A program made the position numbers and the translations under genes. Positions 33,437 through 41,862 of a DNA stretch of 64,000 bases are shown piece after piece. Under the pieces are notes generated by a model. That model was not told the DNA's origin and made no database searches. It was given only the letters and a program-made list of their open reading frames with translations. Within the stretch, counting starts at the first letter, position 1. Every line of letters begins with the position of its first letter. Source of the stretch: Actinobacillus succinogenes 130Z (lineage in GTDB: Bacteria > Pseudomonadota > Gammaproteobacteria > Enterobacterales > Pasteurellaceae); the NCBI RefSeq assembly GCF_000017245.1, contig NC_009655.1:186001-250000 (forward strand). The letters are read 5' to 3'.

Positions 33437-36043
33437 TTAAGCTCCGGTTTGAAAAATAACCTGCCCGGCTTTTTCGATATAGCTCGGTAACCGATCGAAG
33501 TTAAGATAACGGTAAACCTCGTCTTTTCGGCTATTCAAATCCGCTACGGCATTGAAGTACTCTTCCGATGTCGGCAGGCGACCGAGAATTGCGGCGACGG
33601 CGGCCAGTTCCGCAGAAGCCAGGTAAACCTGCGCCCCTTGCCCCAAACGGTTCGGGAAGTTTCGGGTTGAGGTGGATACCACGGAAGAATTAGGGCGTAC
33701 ACGGGCTTGGTTACCCATACAGAGCGAACATCCCGGCATTTCCGTCCGCGCGCCGGTGCGTCCGTAGATATTATAATAACCTTCTTCCGATAATTTCGCC
33801 GCGTCCATTTTGGTCGGCGGAGCAAGCCATAAACGGGTATTGAGTTCGCCGTTTAATTCGCCGAGTAATTTACCCGCCGCACGGAAGTGTCCGATATTTG
33901 TCATACAGGAACCGATGAAGACTTCGTCAATTTTATTGCCCTGTACTTCGGATAATAAGCGGGCATCGTCCGGGTCGTTCGGTACGCAGAGAATCGGTTC
34001 TTTGATTTCGTCCATGTTGATATCGAGCACCGCCGCGTATTCGGCGTCGGCATCCGCTTCCAGCATTTCCGGATTCGCCAACCATTCTTCCATTGCCTTT
34101 ACACGGTTCTCCAGTGCTTTCGCATCGCTATAACCGTCGGCAATCATGCTTTTCAATAATACGATATTGGAACGAAGATATTCGGCAATAGAACTTTCGT
34201 TCAATTTCACCGTACATGCGGCGGCCGAACGTTCCGCCGTCGCATCCGCCAATTCGAACGCCTGTTCGGCGGTTAGCGTTTCTAACCCTTCGATCTCCAG
34301 AATCCGACCGGAGAACACGTTTTTCTTGTTCTCTTTTTCAACGGTTAATAGGCCTTGCTTGATGGCAAAATACGGAATGGCATGTACCAAATCACGTAAA
34401 GTAATGCCTTTTTGCATGCTTCCGGTGAAACGCACTAATACGGATTCCGGCATATCTAACGGCATAATACCCGTTGCGGCGGCAAATGCGACCAACCCCG
34501 ATCCCGCAGGGAACGAAATACCGATAGGAAAACGGGTATGCGAGTCACCGCCGGTTCCTACCGTGAACGGTAACAACATGCGGTTTAACCAGGAATGGAT
34601 AACACCGTCGCCCGGACGCAGTGCGATACCGCCGCGGCTGGTGATAAATTCGGGCAGCGTTTTATGGGTTACCACATCGCTTGGTTTCGGATAAGGCGCA
34701 GTATGGCAGAACGACTGCATAACCAACGGAGCAGAGAATTTTAAACAGGCTAAATCTTTTAATTCATCCCGCGTCATCGTTCCCGTCGTATCCTGCGATC
34801 CCACAGAAGCCATAAAGGGTTCGCAATATTGACCGGCACGCACGCCGTCTACGCCACAGGCTTTGCCTACCATTTTCTGGGCAAGGGTAAAACCTTTACC
34901 CGTATCAGGCATCTCCGGTGCCTTGACGAATACATCGCTTTCAGGCAACCCGAGTTCGGCCCGGGCTTTGGCGGTTAAACTGCGTCCGATAATCAACGGA
35001 ATACGGCCGCCGGCACGGACTTCGTCCAACAATCCTTCGGTTTTATAATTGAAAGTTGCGAGTACTTCCTGACAGCCATGTTTACAGATTTTCCGTTCGT
35101 ACGGATAAACGTCGATCACATCCCCCATATTCAGTGCGGTAACATCTAATTCCAGCGGTAATGCGCCGGAATCTTCCGCCGTATTAAAGAAAATCGGGGC
35201 AATCTTACCGCCGAATACGAAACCGCCGGTCCGTTTATTCGGAATAAACGGAATATCGTCCCCCATATGCCACAGCACGGAATTCGTTGCGGATTTACGG
35301 GACGAACCGGTACCGACCACATCCCCTACATAAACCAGCGGAAAACCTTTCGATTTTAATGCGGCAAGCTGTTTTAACGGACCGACAGATCCCGGTTGAT
35401 CCGGTTCGATTCCCTCACGAGGCATTTTTAACATGGCATTGGCATGCAGCGGAATATCCGAACGACACCAGGCTTCCTGCGCAGGAGAAAGATCATCGGT
35501 ATTGGTTTCGCCTAATACTTTAAAAACCGTGAGTGTGATTTTATCGGCTAATTTCGGACGGGAAGTAAACCATTCGGCGTCCGCCCAGGATTGCAATACC
35601 TGTTCGGCGAACGTATTGCCTTGTTTCGCTTTTTCGGCAACGGCGTTGAAGTTATCAAAAATCAAGAGGGTAAAAGAAAGGGCTTTGACGGCAAGCGGAG
35701 CGAATCTGGCATTATCCAGTAAATCTATTAACGGTTGAACATTGTATCCGCCGCTCATGGTTCCGAGTAATTCTACCGCATGTTCCGGTGAAATTAACGG
35801 GCTGGATTCCCGACCATTCACGATTTCTGTCAAAAATTCGGCTTTGACCTTAGCGGCATCATCGACACCCGCAGGTATGCGGTTTTCAAATAACGAAAGT
35901 AATTCGCTTTCCCTTCCGACTACCGGATTTTTGAGTAACTCGACAAGCTGTCCGGTCTGTTCCGCATCTAACGGTTTCGGAACAATTCCCAATGCAGCGC
36001 GTTCATCAACATGTGATTGATATTGAGCTAAGAAATTAGACAT
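33437..36043 (-). CDS. acnB: Aconitate hydratase B / 2-methylisocitrate dehydratase (AcnB)
   Basis: The ATG at 36043 with GGAG upstream gives 868 residues (E. coli AcnB has 865). The N-terminal HEAT-like domain (1-160) and the swivel domain near 170-370 with GTGSSRKSATNSVLWHMGDD precede the catalytic core. The 4Fe-4S ligands are in FIGSCMTNIGHFRAAGK and MPGCSLCMGNQARV. It interconverts citrate, cis-aconitate and isocitrate. The gene lies convergent with the carrier-PrpF operon and divergent from a GntR gene, instead of with other TCA genes. In Pasteurellaceae with incomplete TCA cycles this would make AcnB a catabolic enzyme of the cassette. The operator at 36087-36106 lies in its promoter. 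Confidence 0.95.
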   Translation of the reverse strand: MSNFLAQYQSHVDERAALGIVPKPLDAEQTGQLVELLKNPVVGRESELLSLFENRIPAGVDDAAKVKAEFLTEIVNGRESSPLISPEHAVELLGTMSGGYNVQPLIDLLDNARFAPLAVKALSFTLLIFDNFNAVAEKAKQGNTFAEQVLQSWADAEWFTSRPKLADKITLTVFKVLGETNTDDLSPAQEAWCRSDIPLHANAMLKMPREGIEPDQPGSVGPLKQLAALKSKGFPLVYVGDVVGTGSSRKSATNSVLWHMGDDIPFIPNKRTGGFVFGGKIAPIFFNTAEDSGALPLELDVTALNMGDVIDVYPYERKICKHGCQEVLATFNYKTEGLLDEVRAGGRIPLIIGRSLTAKARAELGLPESDVFVKAPEMPDTGKGFTLAQKMVGKACGVDGVRAGQYCEPFMASVGSQDTTGTMTRDELKDLACLKFSAPLVMQSFCHTAPYPKPSDVVTHKTLPEFITSRGGIALRPGDGVIHSWLNRMLLPFTVGTGGDSHTRFPIGISFPAGSGLVAFAAATGIMPLDMPESVLVRFTGSMQKGITLRDLVHAIPYFAIKQGLLTVEKENKKNVFSGRILEIEGLETLTAEQAFELADATAERSAAACTVKLNESSIAEYLRSNIVLLKSMIADGYSDAKALENRVKAMEEWLANPEMLEADADAEYAAVLDINMDEIKEPILCVPNDPDDARLLSEVQGNKIDEVFIGSCMTNIGHFRAAGKLLGELNGELNTRLWLAPPTKMDAAKLSEEGYYNIYGRTGARTEMPGCSLCMGNQARVRPNSSVVSTSTRNFPNRLGQGAQVYLASAELAAVAAILGRLPTSEEYFNAVADLNSRKDEVYRYLNFDRLPSYIEKAGQVIFQTGA

Positions 36044-36086
36044 AATGTTCACTCCAATATAAAATAAAGGCAAAGGAATCAATAAA

Positions 36087-36106
36087 ACATATATATGACT
36101 ATATGT
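36087..36106. promoter_or_regulatory. Operator between acnB and the GntR gene
   Basis: ACATATA-N6-TATATGT, a perfect 7-bp dyad 44 bp upstream of acnB, containing the same TATATGACTA core found in the carrier promoter. It lies between the two divergent genes, so it can control both. Confidence 0.6.
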
Positions 36107-36161
36107 TGGTCACGTTAATACCTTTTTTCAGGTATGTCAACACATTTTTTAAGGTTAATTC

Positions 36162-36905
36162 ATGTTACAAAGTTATGACATTAATTATGCTCAAGCGAGC
36201 AGAATGCCACGTTATATTCAGATAAAATATCGACTGCAACAATTTTTGGCTGAAGAAAACTGGTTATTTGATAAAGCCATCCCGAGCGAACAAGAACTCG
36301 CTAACGAATACGGCGTATCTATCGGGACCATCCGTAAAGCGGTTGAGGGGCTGGTTGAAGAAGGCGTGTTAATCAAACACCAGGGGAAGGGCACATTTTT
36401 AAAACATCCGGCATTCATTAAATCCTCCATGATCCGTTTTTATCCCTCTCGGGACGAAAAGGGTGAAGTCAGCACGCCTACGGGTATAGTCAAAACGGTA
36501 AAACGTATTGCGCCGAATCAAGAAATCAACAAAATTCTAGATTTGCCGCCGGACGCACCGCTTATTTATCTGGAACGGGTACGCATGGACGGGGATACCG
36601 TAATTCTAAGCGATAAGATTTGGTTGTCGGAAGAACGTTTCGGCAGTTTTCTCGATTTATCTTTAGCGCAATTTCCCAGCCTGCTCTATCCGTTCTACTT
36701 TGAACACTGCGGGCAAATGGTTATCTCGGCCAAAGAGCAAATGAACTTTTTATTAAACTACAGCGACCCGTATTTAACCGACAACCGGGAAAAAGCCGTC
36801 GTCCGTATCCGCCGCACCGCCAAAGGTCTGGACGGCAGTATTATTGAATACCGTGAAACTTACGGTTTGGCGGAAAACTATTATTACGAAACAACCATTA
36901 CCTAA
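36162..36905 (+). CDS. GntR-family regulator, HutC/UTRA subfamily
   Basis: A 247-residue regulator. The winged helix-turn-helix is at about 17-85 (PRYIQIKYRLQQFL, then AIPSEQELANEYGVSIGTIRKAVEGLVEEGVLIKHQGKGTFL). The UTRA effector domain follows (LDLPPDAPLIYLERVRMDGDTVILSDKIWLSEERFG, and C-terminal RIRRTAKGLDGSIIEYRETY). The effector is probably the carried acid or a product. Divergent to acnB and sharing the dyad TATATGACTA with the carrier promoter, it is the likely regulator of both transcription units. Alternative start at residue 15 (MPRYIQ) is possible. Confidence 0.88.
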   Translation: MLQSYDINYAQASRMPRYIQIKYRLQQFLAEENWLFDKAIPSEQELANEYGVSIGTIRKAVEGLVEEGVLIKHQGKGTFLKHPAFIKSSMIRFYPSRDEKGEVSTPTGIVKTVKRIAPNQEINKILDLPPDAPLIYLERVRMDGDTVILSDKIWLSEERFGSFLDLSLAQFPSLLYPFYFEHCGQMVISAKEQMNFLLNYSDPYLTDNREKAVVRIRRTAKGLDGSIIEYRETYGLAENYYYETTIT

Positions 36906-36972
36906 CCGAGCCGGTTTATAAACTTCAGCAGACAGAATAAAGTTAACTCGAAAATTAAGCTTCCTTTAATAC

Positions 36973-37017
36973 AAAACTTAGGGTTCGTTTATACAAAATA
37001 AACGAACCCTAAGTTTT
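36973..37017 (+). terminator. Long perfect terminator of the GntR gene
   Basis: Two 19-base arms (36973-36991 and 36999-37017) with core TTAGGGTTCG/CGAACCCTAA are perfectly complementary across a seven-base loop and end in T's. It is flanked by about 150 bp where I see no other feature up to the gst gene. Confidence 0.9.
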
Positions 37018-37171
37018 TGAATTTATTTTTCCCACCGAGACGTTACGCGCTTTAACCAACGGTATAAAAGAATATTATCCCGTAACTTCCGCCCCTTAAC
37101 TTCGTCGGTTCGATATTCGATTTTACGATGGAATTAAAGTGCGGTCGTTTTTAAGTGTATTTTTAACCCGC

Positions 37172-37789
37172 TTAAACCGGTAGTCCCTGAGCTTTTAATG
37201 CGGCCTGTACTCCGACATTTTCACTTACCCGTCGGTAAAAAGCTTCGAGGTTGCGTAAGTGACCGTAATCCAATCCCAAACCTTTGCACCAACGCAATTC
37301 TACGTAAAGGTACGCATCGGCGACGGAAATACGTTCGCCTAAGAAAATCTGTTTAGCCAAACAATCATCGGCAATGGCTAATAAATCCAGGATTTGCCGA
37401 CCGGCGGTTTGGCGGATGCGGGTCAATAATTCGTCATCGCCTTGCGCATAAACCGGCGGACGGAATACCGGTCCGAAAGCTTTGTGCAAATCGGCGTTAC
37501 AAAATGCCAGCCATTTCATCGCCTTGGCTTTATCCTGCACGGTAACGCTGCCGAATAATTTGGCATCCGGATAGAGCGCATCCAAATAGCTCAGAATCGC
37601 AACGTTTTGCGACAACACAAAATCACCGTCCTGTAATAACGGCACGACGCCTTGCGGGTTCAACGCCAAATACTCCGGCGATTTAATTTGTTCATGGCTG
37701 ACTTCCACGGCTTCAAAGGGTTTACCGATCCACTCCAGAGCAATATGCGGAACCAGCGAACAGGCGCCTTTTAAATAATATAGTTTCAT
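37172..37789 (-). CDS. Glutathione S-transferase family protein
   Basis: A 205-residue two-domain GST. The thioredoxin-like N-domain (1-80) has MKLYYLKGACSLVPHIALEW, where the Ser/Cys near residue 10-11 is the usual catalytic position in the beta class, then NPQGVVPLLQDGDFVLSQNVAILSYL binding glutathione. The helical C-domain has GERISVADAYLYVELRW. It resembles bacterial GstA-type enzymes that conjugate or reduce electrophiles. It ends the gst-lysA-lptM run; the lysA stop is 12 nt upstream, so cotranscription is likely. Confidence 0.92.
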   Translation of the reverse strand: MKLYYLKGACSLVPHIALEWIGKPFEAVEVSHEQIKSPEYLALNPQGVVPLLQDGDFVLSQNVAILSYLDALYPDAKLFGSVTVQDKAKAMKWLAFCNADLHKAFGPVFRPPVYAQGDDELLTRIRQTAGRQILDLLAIADDCLAKQIFLGERISVADAYLYVELRWCKGLGLDYGHLRNLEAFYRRVSENVGVQAALKAQGLPV

Positions 37790-37801
37790 GTTAATTCCTT
37801 G

Positions 37802-39049
37802 TTACGGTAATAGGTTTTCTAATTGCCAAAGGTTTTGGTAACTTTCGCGACGGCGGATTAAAAAAGCTTTATCGCCGTCTACCATCACTTCGGCGGTACG
37901 GGGACGCGAGTTATAGTTCGAACTCATACTGGCGCCGTATGCCCCGGCGGAACGTTGCACTAAATAATCGCCGGCGGCAATTGCAAGTTCGCGTTTTTTG
38001 CCTAAGAAATCCGAGGTTTCACAGATAGGCCCCACCACGTCATAAACCGCTTTTGCACGCGGCAAAGTACGGTCGGCTTCGATGATATTCATGTAAGCTT
38101 CGTACAAAGCGGGACGAATCATATCGTTCATACCGGCATCGACGATGGCAAAATTATGGGTTTCGTTGGATTTAAGATATTCCACTTTTGTTACCAGCAC
38201 GCCGGCATTGGCACAAATGGCACGGCCAGGCTCAAGAATAATCTCAAGATTATAAGCCTGCAATTTCTGTAACAATGCCGTTGCATAATCGGTAGGATGA
38301 GGCGGCGTTTCATTACTATAAGTCACGCCCAAACCGCCGCCTAAATCCAAGTGTTTTAACTGAACGCCGTCCTGTTTCAGCTGTTCCATTAATACCACGA
38401 GACGATCCGCCGCATCTAAAAACGGTTGCAATTCCGTTAATTGGGAACCGATATGGCAATCCATTCCGGTGACGGCGATATGCGGCAATTCGGCCGCCCG
38501 TCGATACACTTCGCGCGCCTGATCGACGCTGACACCGAATTTATTTTCTTTTAAACCGGTGGAAATATAAGGGTGAGTATGGGCATCCACATCAGGATTT
38601 ACCCGCAGGGAAATCGGTGCGATTTTTCCTAGTTTACCGGCAACCTCGTTAATCCGATACAATTCCGGAATACTTTCTACGTTAAAACAACGAATACCGA
38701 CTTCCAGCGCGCGGGTAATTTCCGTTTCAGTTTTCGCCACGCCGGAAAAAACCACTTTGCCCGGATCGCCGCCTGCCGCCAGCACGCGTTCTAATTCGCC
38801 TTGGGAAACGATGTCGAATCCGGATCCCAAGCGTGCCATAGTTTGTAAAACGGCGATATTCGAATTGGATTTCACAGCAAAACAGATTAAATGGGGGTAA
38901 TCGCCGAAGGCGTCGTCAAAAGCGTGCCAGTGACGTTCCAATGTGGCTTTTGAATAAACGTAAAGCGGCGTGCCGAATTGTTCCGCCAGTTGAGTAATCT
39001 CACAATCTTCGGCGTAAAGTTTATGGTTTTTATAGTGGAAAAAATCCAT
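37802..39049 (-). CDS. lysA: Diaminopimelate decarboxylase (LysA)
   Basis: A 415-residue fold-III PLP enzyme for the last step of lysine synthesis. The PLP lysine is in CFAVKSNSNIAVLQ (about 55-68); the phosphate-binding HLDLGGGLGVTYSNE, EPGRAICANAGVLVTKVEY and the CETSDFLGKKREL with the substrate-contacting Cys are all visible. It starts 9 nt after the lptM stop, the same order as lptM-dapF or lptM-lysA in related bacteria. No lysine riboswitch is seen. Confidence 0.97.
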   Translation of the reverse strand: MDFFHYKNHKLYAEDCEITQLAEQFGTPLYVYSKATLERHWHAFDDAFGDYPHLICFAVKSNSNIAVLQTMARLGSGFDIVSQGELERVLAAGGDPGKVVFSGVAKTETEITRALEVGIRCFNVESIPELYRINEVAGKLGKIAPISLRVNPDVDAHTHPYISTGLKENKFGVSVDQAREVYRRAAELPHIAVTGMDCHIGSQLTELQPFLDAADRLVVLMEQLKQDGVQLKHLDLGGGLGVTYSNETPPHPTDYATALLQKLQAYNLEIILEPGRAICANAGVLVTKVEYLKSNETHNFAIVDAGMNDMIRPALYEAYMNIIEADRTLPRAKAVYDVVGPICETSDFLGKKRELAIAAGDYLVQRSAGAYGASMSSNYNSRPRTAEVMVDGDKAFLIRRRESYQNLWQLENLLP

Positions 39050-39058
39050 TCTGAAATC

Positions 39059-39214
39059 CTATTGCTGTTGGGTTTGTTCTTCTTGAATTTGCGGTTGCGT
39101 CTGTTTCTGCGCGTCTTGTTCAGGTTGATTATCCGCCGGCAGATAAAGCGGACCTTTCACGCCGCAACCGGTCAATAACGCACATATAATGGAAAGGGTA
39201 AATAACTTTTTCAT
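39059..39214 (-). CDS. lptM: Small lipoprotein LptM (YifL family)
   Basis: A 51-residue frame. The product has a short lipoprotein signal, LSIICALLTGC, then the family hallmark GVKGPLYLP right after the lipidated Cys17, and a Gln/Glu-rich tail. In E. coli LptM (YifL) is a lipoprotein that helps the LptD-LptE outer-membrane complex mature; only the first residues after the Cys are conserved, as here. It precedes lysA by 9 nt, the common arrangement. Confidence 0.88.
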   Translation of the reverse strand: MKKLFTLSIICALLTGCGVKGPLYLPADNQPEQDAQKQTQPQIQEEQTQQQ

Positions 39215-39224
39215 AAATATCCTG

Positions 39225-39584
39225 TTAAAAAATCAATAAAACCGACCAAGTGACCACAAAATTCACCAATGCAACAAAGACGGCGGCAGATCCCTGATCT
39301 TTCGCGCGACCGGACAATTCGTGACGTTCGGTACCGATACGATCTACTGTACATTCCAGCGCACTGTTAAGTAATTCTACGATCAGTACGATAAAGTAAG
39401 AAGCAAGCATCAATACCAGCTCGGTTTTGTCGTCCGCCAGCCAGAAAGCGAGAGGAACAAACACGACACCGAGCAGCAATTCGTGGCGAAAAGCCGCTTC
39501 GTTTTTGACCGCACTTTGTAGCCCTTGTAACGAGTATTTGGCGGCGTTAATCAAATGGGTTAAACCTGTGGTTTTGTCATACAT
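39225..39584 (-). CDS. dgkA: Diacylglycerol kinase (DgkA)
   Basis: The conserved start is MYDKTTGLTHLINAAKYSLQG at 39584 (119 residues; E. coli 122); the frame's upstream ATG at 39647 lies within relA. The prokaryotic DgkA signature is present: KNEAAFRHELL near 27-37 and ELLNSALECTVDRIG near 69-83, followed by three helices in total. It phosphorylates diacylglycerol left over from membrane-derived glycan or LPS decoration. It lies 44 nt downstream of relA. A USS is inside the gene at about 39507. Confidence 0.95.
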   Translation of the reverse strand: MYDKTTGLTHLINAAKYSLQGLQSAVKNEAAFRHELLLGVVFVPLAFWLADDKTELVLMLASYFIVLIVELLNSALECTVDRIGTERHELSGRAKDQGSAAVFVALVNFVVTWSVLLIF

Positions 39585-39627
39585 AAAATTAAATTTCCGT
39601 TTCACGACGCGCTTATCTGCCGTCACA

Positions 39628-41850
39628 TTATAACCGTTTGACGTCAATCACATCTTCCAGCGAAGCGAGACGCGCAGTGATCTTGCCGAGCATTTCCACA
39701 TTGGCCAACGCAATTTCCAAATCAATAGTGGCAATCTGGCGTTTATTGTCCGCCCGACTGGATACGCCCGTGACGCTGATTTTCTCATTAGCAAGCACGG
39801 TAGTGATATCACGCAGCAAACCGTTGCGATCCGTCGCGACCACACGAATACTGACATGATAACCGTTTTGGTGATCCTGATCGCCCCAATTGGTTTCCAC
39901 TACCCGCTCCGGATGAGCTGCCGCCAGTTCCGTCAATTGTTCGCAGTCCGCCCGGTGAATGGAAATACCCCGTCCCACCGTGACGTAACCGACGATCTCA
40001 TCGCCCGGAATCGGCTGACAACAACGCGCCATGTGGTGCATTAAATTGCCCACCCCTTCTACCACGACATACCCTTTTTTATCCGCCTTTTGCTGAGAGT
40101 TCACCACGCTTTTTTGGGTAACGTGGCGTAACACCTCGGCATCCGCTTCCGCCGCAGTCGGTTTAACCAGCTTGTTTTGCAGGAAGTTGATCAACTGATT
40201 CAACTTTATATCGCCGCTGCCGATACCGTTGTACAAATCCTCCAGCGATTTCAGGTTGTAACGCGGCAGCCCTAACTGCTCCGCTTGTTTTAAGCTAAAT
40301 CCGTGTTTAGCAAGTTCGTTTTCGAGTTGTTCCTTACCGAGAGGAATGTTTTTATCGCGATCCAGTTTTTTAAAAAACGCTGCGATTTTTGACCGCGCTT
40401 TTTGCGTATGGGTAAACCCTAAACTCGGATTTAACCAGTCTCGGCTCGGATTCGGCGTTTTCTGAGTGAGAATATCGATTTGATCGCCCATTTGCAGTTG
40501 GTAAGTAAACGGCACGATTCGTCCGCCCGCTTTCGCACCGATGCAACGGTGTCCCACATCGCTGTGAATGGCATAAGCGAAATCCAGCGGCGTAGACCCC
40601 GCCGGCAGATCCACCACCTCGCCTTTCGGCGTGAACACATAAACCCGGTCATCAAAGATTTGCGTCCGCATTTCGCCCACAATACCGCCGCTGTCGGCAA
40701 TATCCGCCTGCCATGCCAGCAGTTTACGCAACCAGGTGATTTTCTCTTCGTAAGCGGACATGGAACCCGTGGTGCCTTCTTTATATTTCCAGTGAGCGGC
40801 CACACCGAGTTCGGCATCGGCATGCATTTTTTCCGTGCGAATCTGCACTTCGATCGGTTTATCGCCTTTGCCCAACACTACGGTATGAATGGATTGATAG
40901 CCGTTCGGTTTAGGATTGGCGATATAATCGTCGAATTCGTCCGGCAAGTGTTTGAAGTGGGTATGCACAACGCCCAATGCAGTATAACAATCCTCCAGAT
41001 TCGGCACCAGAATACGTACGGCACGAATATCGTACAGCCCGCTGAAATCCAGATTTTTCTTCTTCATTTTGCGCCAGATGCTGTAGATATGTTTCGGACG
41101 TCCGTAAACTTCCGCTTTGCCGATATTTTCATGCAAATAATCGGAGAGTTCTTGTACAAAATCCTGAATATATTGTTCGCGGTCGAGCCGGCGTTCGTTC
41201 AGTTTGAGCGCGATAATGCGGTATTGTTCGGGCTGTAAATTACGGAAACAGTAATCTTCCAGTTCCCATTTGAGCTGTCCGATCCCGAGACGGTTCGCCA
41301 ACGGCGCATAAACTTTGGTACATTCTTTAGCGGCGGCGATTTTTTCTTCCCGACTGTAACGCTTGTCGGCATCGCGCAGATAGGTAATCCGTTCCGCAAG
41401 TTTAATGATGACGCAACGAAAGTCATCTACCATTGCCAGCAACATACGGCGGATATTGTCGATTTGCAGATTATCGGAAGACTGTAACGCATCCAGTTGG
41501 CGGATGTAGCTCATGTCAATCACGCCTTTGACCAGCTTACTGATTTTGCTGCCGAAATCTTCCTTAATCTGTTCCGTATTCACAATTTTGGCGTTCACCA
41601 CCGGAAACAGCATCGCCGCCAGCAGCGTGTCGCCGTCCATGTTCAGACTATGCAGAATTTCCACCATTTCCACGCCGTCGCGTAAATACCAGTGGCTGTT
41701 CAAAAAAAGCTGTTGCGCTTTGGTCTGGGAATAACGCCAAGCCTGCACCAGACGGGTTTCCACTTCGGGCGCAAGCCCCAAGTCGGCACACCAGTTTTCA
41801 ATCACAAAATCTTTGGGATTGAGCAGATGAGAACCACGAACGGCAACCAT
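39628..41850 (-). CDS. relA: GTP pyrophosphokinase RelA
   Basis: A 740-residue long RelA/Spo homologue. The hydrolase pseudo-domain (about 60-200) lacks the His-Asp metal pair (AMLFPVVNAKIV), which marks a synthetase-only RelA. The synthetase domain holds GRPKHIYSIWRKMKKK, the acidic EFDDYIANPKPNGYQSIHTVV and EVQIRTEKMHADAELGVAAHWKYKE. TGS (VYVFTPKGEVVDLPAGSTPLDFAYAIH), the zinc-finger-like HHMARCCQPIPGDEIVGYVT and a C-terminal ACT domain follow. It makes (p)ppGpp on stalled ribosomes. Gene order rlmD-relA is conserved in gamma-proteobacteria. Confidence 0.97.
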   Translation of the reverse strand: MVAVRGSHLLNPKDFVIENWCADLGLAPEVETRLVQAWRYSQTKAQQLFLNSHWYLRDGVEMVEILHSLNMDGDTLLAAMLFPVVNAKIVNTEQIKEDFGSKISKLVKGVIDMSYIRQLDALQSSDNLQIDNIRRMLLAMVDDFRCVIIKLAERITYLRDADKRYSREEKIAAAKECTKVYAPLANRLGIGQLKWELEDYCFRNLQPEQYRIIALKLNERRLDREQYIQDFVQELSDYLHENIGKAEVYGRPKHIYSIWRKMKKKNLDFSGLYDIRAVRILVPNLEDCYTALGVVHTHFKHLPDEFDDYIANPKPNGYQSIHTVVLGKGDKPIEVQIRTEKMHADAELGVAAHWKYKEGTTGSMSAYEEKITWLRKLLAWQADIADSGGIVGEMRTQIFDDRVYVFTPKGEVVDLPAGSTPLDFAYAIHSDVGHRCIGAKAGGRIVPFTYQLQMGDQIDILTQKTPNPSRDWLNPSLGFTHTQKARSKIAAFFKKLDRDKNIPLGKEQLENELAKHGFSLKQAEQLGLPRYNLKSLEDLYNGIGSGDIKLNQLINFLQNKLVKPTAAEADAEVLRHVTQKSVVNSQQKADKKGYVVVEGVGNLMHHMARCCQPIPGDEIVGYVTVGRGISIHRADCEQLTELAAAHPERVVETNWGDQDHQNGYHVSIRVVATDRNGLLRDITTVLANEKISVTGVSSRADNKRQIATIDLEIALANVEMLGKITARLASLEDVIDVKRL

Positions 41851-41862
41851 ATTCTTTCCTTT

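Noticed and set aside
40480..41238. A 252-codon frame opposite relA
   Set aside because: It lies wholly antisense to the well-conserved RelA synthetase region, has no ribosome site and no recognisable domain.
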